This document shows, in pieces, positions 59,392-64,000 of a stretch of DNA of 64,000 nt (within the stretch, counting starts at the first letter, position 1; every line of letters starts with the position of its first letter). The notes beneath the pieces were generated by a model that saw only the letters and a list, made by a program, of their open reading frames with translations, did no database searches and had not been told where the DNA came from. The position numbers were made by a program, and so were the translations under genes. This DNA comes from Panicum virgatum (taxonomy: Eukaryota; Streptophyta; Magnoliopsida; Poales; Poaceae), in assembly GCF_016808335.1 (NCBI RefSeq), contig NC_053150.1:47147607-47211606 (forward strand), read 5' to 3'.

Positions 59392-59729
59392 AAGCCCCAG
59401 GAGTGGAGGCTCTGGGCTTTGGAAATGTTGATGGGGGTCGCACAATCTCTGGGCTGGAGTGGAGGCTGCAGAACAGTGTGAGCTTCTGAGCGCCGGGCCG
59501 GGGGCTGGAGCGCACGCAGGAGAAGTGGCATCATCAAGTATTCAAGCGGTGTGGGATTGGGGGAGAGGCATCGGAGGGGTGGGGAGAGAATTGTATAGTA
59601 ATTAGTTTTTGCTGTAACTTTTGCTATATGTAACGGCCTGCACGCCCATGTCCAATTGCATCTCGCCATTTCAGTAGAAAGTTACTGCTGTGCTTCTGCG
59701 TTTGTGCTGATACCTGCAGCTGTAGGATG

Positions 59730-60111
59730 CAGGGCCGTACCGGCAAATTCGAAGGCCCTATGCGAAACTATGAACTGGACCCTAGTACCATCGTTGCGCC
59801 TGCGAGTGACCAGTGAAATCCGGAAGGTGGAAGTGCAGACGTGACTTGTGCCGTGCCTGGCGAGCGGTTATAGTGGAAGCGAAAAAGATTGCACTGCAAT
59901 CTGCAGATTTGATTGAAAGACAATGGTCAAGCGGCATATTTCCTCTTCTATGACATATTTGGGCTACAGTTTGCTTCGTATTGGATCAAAATATAACTAA
60001 AACAAAATCTATTATATAACTATACCTAGTATACTCGTTATATTTTGGGGCCCCTAAAATTTGAGGGCCCTGTGCGGTCGCACAGCCCGCACGGGCCTAG
60101 ATACGGCCCTG
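59730..60111. mobile_element. hAT MITE (382 bp) with perfect 8-bp target duplication
   Basis: GTAGGATG flanks both sides (59722-59729 and 60112-60119). Termini are CAGGGCCGTACC and, on the other strand, CAGGGCCGTATCTAGG. No coding capacity. It lies about 340 bp after the bHLH stop codon. Confidence 0.9.
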
Positions 60112-60249
60112 GTAGGATGTAGCACCATTCTTAGACCATTGCCACACCCGCTCGTTCTTGTCCCCAAGAGGGAATAGAAAAGAAATCCTCTCGTGGCCAA
60201 TAAATTTTGCATTGCGTTGGAGACTAGGAGTCGTCCCGTGCTTCTCGGC

Positions 60250-61086
60250 TCGGGCTGGGCGTTCGGTTCTAACCGAACCGATTGGTTCGGTTTTTTTAGG
60301 ACTAAGAACTGAGAAATTTCGGATTCGGTACTTTCGGTTCGGTTCCGGTTATAACCGATAGAACCGAACTTTGTTGAGAAGGAAAAAAATCTCTCGCCAG
60401 GACCGGCGCTGCCGCGCGCCGACAGCGGCTTGCCTGCGGGCGCAGGGACGGCCGTGCCGCCGGCGCTGGACTGTCGAGGACCGCCACGGGGCTTGCCGAG
60501 GTCTGCTGCTGGAGGCCGCCGGGGAGGTCGGAGCCACGGGCCCGCGGCCGGGGAGGGGCAGCGGCGGCCGCCTGCTAGGGACAGGGTAGGGCCACGACGG
60601 GGGCCGCCCGCCGGGGACAGGGAGGGGCCGCGACGGCGGCCGCCGGCCGGGGAGGGCAAAGAGGTGGCCGGGGCCGCGGCGGGGGCGGGGGAGGGCGAGG
60701 CGGCGGCTGGAGAGGGCGAAGAGGAGGCCGGGGCCGCGGCGGAGAGCGAGGCGGCGGCTAGGGAGGGCGGGGAGGGGCCAGCGCCGAGCTGGCGGCGCCG
60801 GTGCGGGTTGGGGGTGGAGGGTGGGGTGCGGTGGTGGGCTGGTGGGTAGATTGGGTGGGAATGGTGTAATAGAGTTAGGGTTTTGTTTGGGCCTTGGGCC
60901 ACTTATTATGTTCATGGGCTGAATATAGGATGGGCTCGGTTCTTCGGTTAACAGGCTTAGGAACCAAAACCGAACCGAGAATTTCGGTTCCTCAGAACCA
61001 GGAACCTAAATTCTCGGTTTCGATTCGGTTCGGCTCCGGTTCTTGATTTTTTCGGTTCGGTTATCGGTTTTTGGTGCCCAGGGCTA
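60250..61086. mobile_element. Non-autonomous hAT (837 bp), relative of the 48968-53121 element
   Basis: TTCTCGGC flanks both sides (60242-60249 and 61087-61094). Termini are TCGGGCTGGGCG and, on the other strand, TAGCCCTGGGCACC, close to those of the larger hAT. It has the same AACCGAACCG subterminal repeats at both ends (60260-60370; 60935-61075). The GC-rich middle (60390-60800) has open frames by composition only; no transposase sequence remains. Confidence 0.88.
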
Positions 61087-61097
61087 TTCTCGGCCAC

Positions 61098-61417
61098 GGG
61101 ATGTTAGTTCCTCCTCCAATTTTTTTTTAAAAAGATCTTGCTATTTAGGAGGATTAAATAAAATCTGTTTACAAAACTTTTGCATGGATGGATTGTAAAT
61201 CACGAGATGAATCTAATAAATTCATAATTAGCGAATAGTTATTGTAGCATCACTATTGCAAATCATAGATTAAGTAGGCTCTTTAGATTCGTCTCGCGAT
61301 TTACAACTCATTTATGCAAAAAAAAATATAAACATATTTTATTTAATACTCCTAAATAGCAAGATTTTATTTGATGTGACGGGGTGTAAAATTTTTGGAG
61401 ATGGAACTAAACACCCC
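61098..61417. mobile_element. MITE copy (320 bp)
   Basis: The left end GGGATGTTAGTTCC and the opposite-strand right end GGGGTGTTTAGTTCC form inverted repeats. Internal GATTCGTCTCGCGATTTACA is shared with the 56486-56820 copy. It sits 3 bp from the target duplication of the preceding hAT element. Confidence 0.7.
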
Positions 61418-61879
61418 TTACTCCTTACTGTCCTTTTCATAGTGGGAAGTAGTGAAACAGATTACCAATTGCATCTCTAATACTAAAATATTTTTGGTGA
61501 TTACCAAAACACATCTCTATTTTACTCAAATATAATGAAATTTCGTCCTCTACTCTACAGTCTATACTTTGAGTAATATGCTACAGCAGTACTACCGAAA
61601 ATACAAAAGATTTTATTTTTAATGAAGAGAGAAAATAATAGAGTATATATGAATAATGTGTTGGAGATAAGTTTCCATGAAACGGTGAGAGCGAGAGGCC
61701 TTTTACTGCAGCACGACCAAAGCGTCTCCCTTGCTCTAGCGCTCCTACAGTCCTACTCACACTCCAAGCTTTTCCGAGTTGATTCTGAAACGATGGTTAC
61801 AATAATCCAGCAAGAGATACTATTTTAGTTGATCTTCTTCCTAGTATTTTTTAGGGAAAATTCGATTCATCCTAGCACA

Positions 61880-61960
61880 ACTCCGTGAAATTGGGTTTCA
61901 CGTTGAAAATCATGCCACTCAATGGCATGGATTTCAACATGAAATCCAACTTCGTGAAAT
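61880..61960. repeat. Inverted repeat with 38-bp arms
   Basis: Arms at 61880-61917 and 61923-61960 are imperfect complements (CGTGAAATTGGGTTTCACG.. against TTTCATG..CCAACTTCG) meeting at ATGCCA..TGGCAT. Probably a small MITE-like foldback. Confidence 0.65.
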
Positions 61961-61990
61961 TGTAGTGGCATGGATCCAACTGACCCTATT

Positions 61991-64000
61991 TTTTTAACAT
62001 AATTAATTGCTCTTCTTCTCCGGCGATGTCGAGTCGAGATCAACGGGGCCCCACGGGAGAGGGAGGTTCAGGGGACGCGGCCGGTTTTCTTTTCCGCGAA
62101 CGGTCGCTGTCCGTCCATCTACTTGTTCTCATCAAGAAGCGAAACCCGGAACCTGCGGGCATGGCAGCACGGCGGCGTGGCTGCCGCCGTGGGAACTCGA
62201 TCGAACTCTCCCCGAGTATTTGGAGGCCGTGCTTTTTTCTCCGCTCTGTTCAGACGCTTGGTGATGTGGGGATGCGCGTCAATTCGTGAGAGCGGCCGGC
62301 CGGCGCATTTGCGCACGGTCACGGGACGCCTAGATCTTCGGCTCTTCGCGTCGCTTCGTGGAGATAAGGTCGGAGAGCTGTGGAAAAAGATTCATGGTCA
62401 GGCTGGGGAAAAACAGGCTGCCTTGTCTTCTCGTAGTTTCATCAGCGGTTATCATCATGGATGATATCTCATAATTTCCGAACATTATTTGCTTGTCTTT
62501 TTGAGAAACCAATGGAACATTATCTGTGGCACAGCCGCACAGGTGTGTGTGTGTCCATGGATGTGAGGATCCGTGTACCTGGTAGGTTTCGTAGGCCGGA
62601 GTAGGATGGATGAGATCCGCCTTTACGGATACTACTTTCTCTCTGTTTATTGTAGAAAAAAAAAACTACGGATCCCATACTTTCTTGACGCGCACGCGAG
62701 TACCTAGATCCATCGATGACGATGCCCCTGTGGCCCGGGGAGGGGTCCGAGGGGGAGCCTCGCGCGCGTGTGGCCGGCGGCCGCTCTGGCGGCGCTGTCG
62801 CGCGCCGCGAGAGAGTTTGGCCGGCGATTGTCTTTTCGTTGCCCATGTCACAGGTTAGCCGGAGTGGTTCCAGAACAGGCAGAAGCCGCGGCGCCTACAG
62901 TATCTCTGTTGCCAAAGTGTTTACCAAAGTCTTTCAACTGTGCCGTTGACTTCACTTCATCCTACACTTGCGTGCACCTCAGTAGGTAGAGTGCTTTTAA
63001 ATGTCAATCAAATACAAATCATGGGGGTCTGGATTCGGTATTTTGGGGACGTCTGAAATTCCAAATGCAAGTTTTTCAAAAAAAAAAACTCCAAACGCAA
63101 GGAAATGATTTGATGAACACAGACACTATGCAAGTCTAGATAGAGTGGAAGGTTCAAGTGAACTGAGTTTCAGTTTTCACCTTTCGCTTCACGTGAAGGA
63201 GCAGCGTTCGCTTCCGGCCCGGAAAATGACGGAGGCGGCGCAGGACGGGCAGGGTAGAGAGAGTCAGAGACAGAGGTACTTGCGGTGACGGTGAAAGGAA
63301 GTTGATCGCTAGGCGCTACCGTTGGCCGTGCTCCCCTCCCGACTCGGATTTCCGGTGTCCACGCGTCCTTTTTCCGGTGCCCCCTGTCCTGGCTACGTAC
63401 CGGCCGTGCTCGCTGCTCTCGGTTCCCGTTGCTATTGCTACTTCTGCTCCGGTGCAACGCATTCAGACTTGCACGGCGCAGGCGCGCACGTTACGTACGT
63501 ATGCTGACCATTCGATCGGAGTCGGAGGCTATCATTCATTGGGTCGCAAACCCTCCACCTATTTCTCTCACTCTCCCTCTTTGTCTTTCTCTCACTAGAT
63601 GCTAGGCCGCGTCGGAGACAAGTCGAAGGAAGGTACAGAAACGGCTGGCTTGGCGCCCGCTATTAAAATGGCGTCCTGGTCAACCCGTGCAATTTGTCAA
63701 CCCAATAAAATAAAATAAAGGCCGGTACCATCTCGGCAGCCGATGTCAACGCCGGCCTGCCGGCGCGGCGACCTTGATGCAAGTTTACACGCTGGGCCTG
63801 GCCTCTACGTGCACTGCCGCGGAAGATTCCTGGGACGGAACGGGAGGCCTTCTTGCGGCGATGCTGGCGAAAGCTCTGCAGCGTACGCCCCGGTACAGGC
63901 AGCGACTTGCGACTCCGGGAAATGGAGCAGTTAGCTAGCGAGAAGTGTTAGGTTTGTATAGGATCACTAGGCTAAGATTTGAACCACAAACAGGGGCATG
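61991..64000. other. Right-edge spacer, no confident gene
   Basis: Mixed GC- and AT-rich sequence with short overlapping frames on both strands. No domain, splice structure or repeat pair recognised. A gene edge at the window end cannot be excluded. Confidence 0.4.

Noticed and set aside
59278..59682. Long minus-strand frame over the bHLH 3' region
   Set aside because: Antisense to bHLH exon 6 and its 3' untranslated region; no domain.
60054..60915. Long proline/alanine-rich minus-strand frames
   Set aside because: They lie in the GC-rich middle of the 837-bp non-autonomous hAT and cross its terminus; composition artefact.

Overview
This is nuclear DNA from a grass, most likely a panicoid one. 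The signs are spliced genes with GC-rich first exons, a plant-type bHLH gene, a plant B3 gene, and the mobile-element set (Helitrons, hAT, CACTA, long LTRs, MITEs) packed between them. No bacterial, organellar or viral genes were seen. Most of the window is transposable-element sequence.

Layout, left to right. 900-1893 is an inverted-repeat element carrying a piece of a class III peroxidase. 1999-6530 is a non-autonomous Helitron whose 5' end is repeated in tandem; a second, small Helitron lies in the opposite direction at 7424-7931. About 8826-13369 is an Ac/hAT element with a six-exon transposase gene that stays open when spliced (975 aa). 16346-18925 is a solo LTR with a perfect 5-bp target duplication.

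20165-44272 is a nest. An outer CACTA element (termini CACTACCGGA, subterminal GCCGAGTGCC repeats) has an eroded transposase and was entered by a second CACTA element (22367-40719, TACGACG-type subterminal repeats). The inner element has a TNP2-like gene and a TnpA-like gene, both broken by stops, and between them on the other strand a complete-looking two-exon B3-domain gene. The B3 gene has a 3.86-kb solo LTR (30425-34286) only 85 bp upstream of its start codon. A further LTR-like insertion (24061-25718) splits the TNP2 gene.

45297-46189 looks like a small Pack-MULE. 48968-53121 is a second hAT element with a perfect 8-bp target duplication and a transposase with one frameshift; an 837-bp deletion relative sits at 60250-61086. 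The one clear ordinary host gene is a bHLH transcription factor of the bHLH122/130/FBH type at 57387-59391 (six exons, 380 aa), with MITEs on both sides. The remaining spacer (46.2-48.9, 53.1-57, 61.4-64 kb) has no gene I can support.

Exon models come from reading splice sites and checking phase by hand; no alignment or transcript data were available.
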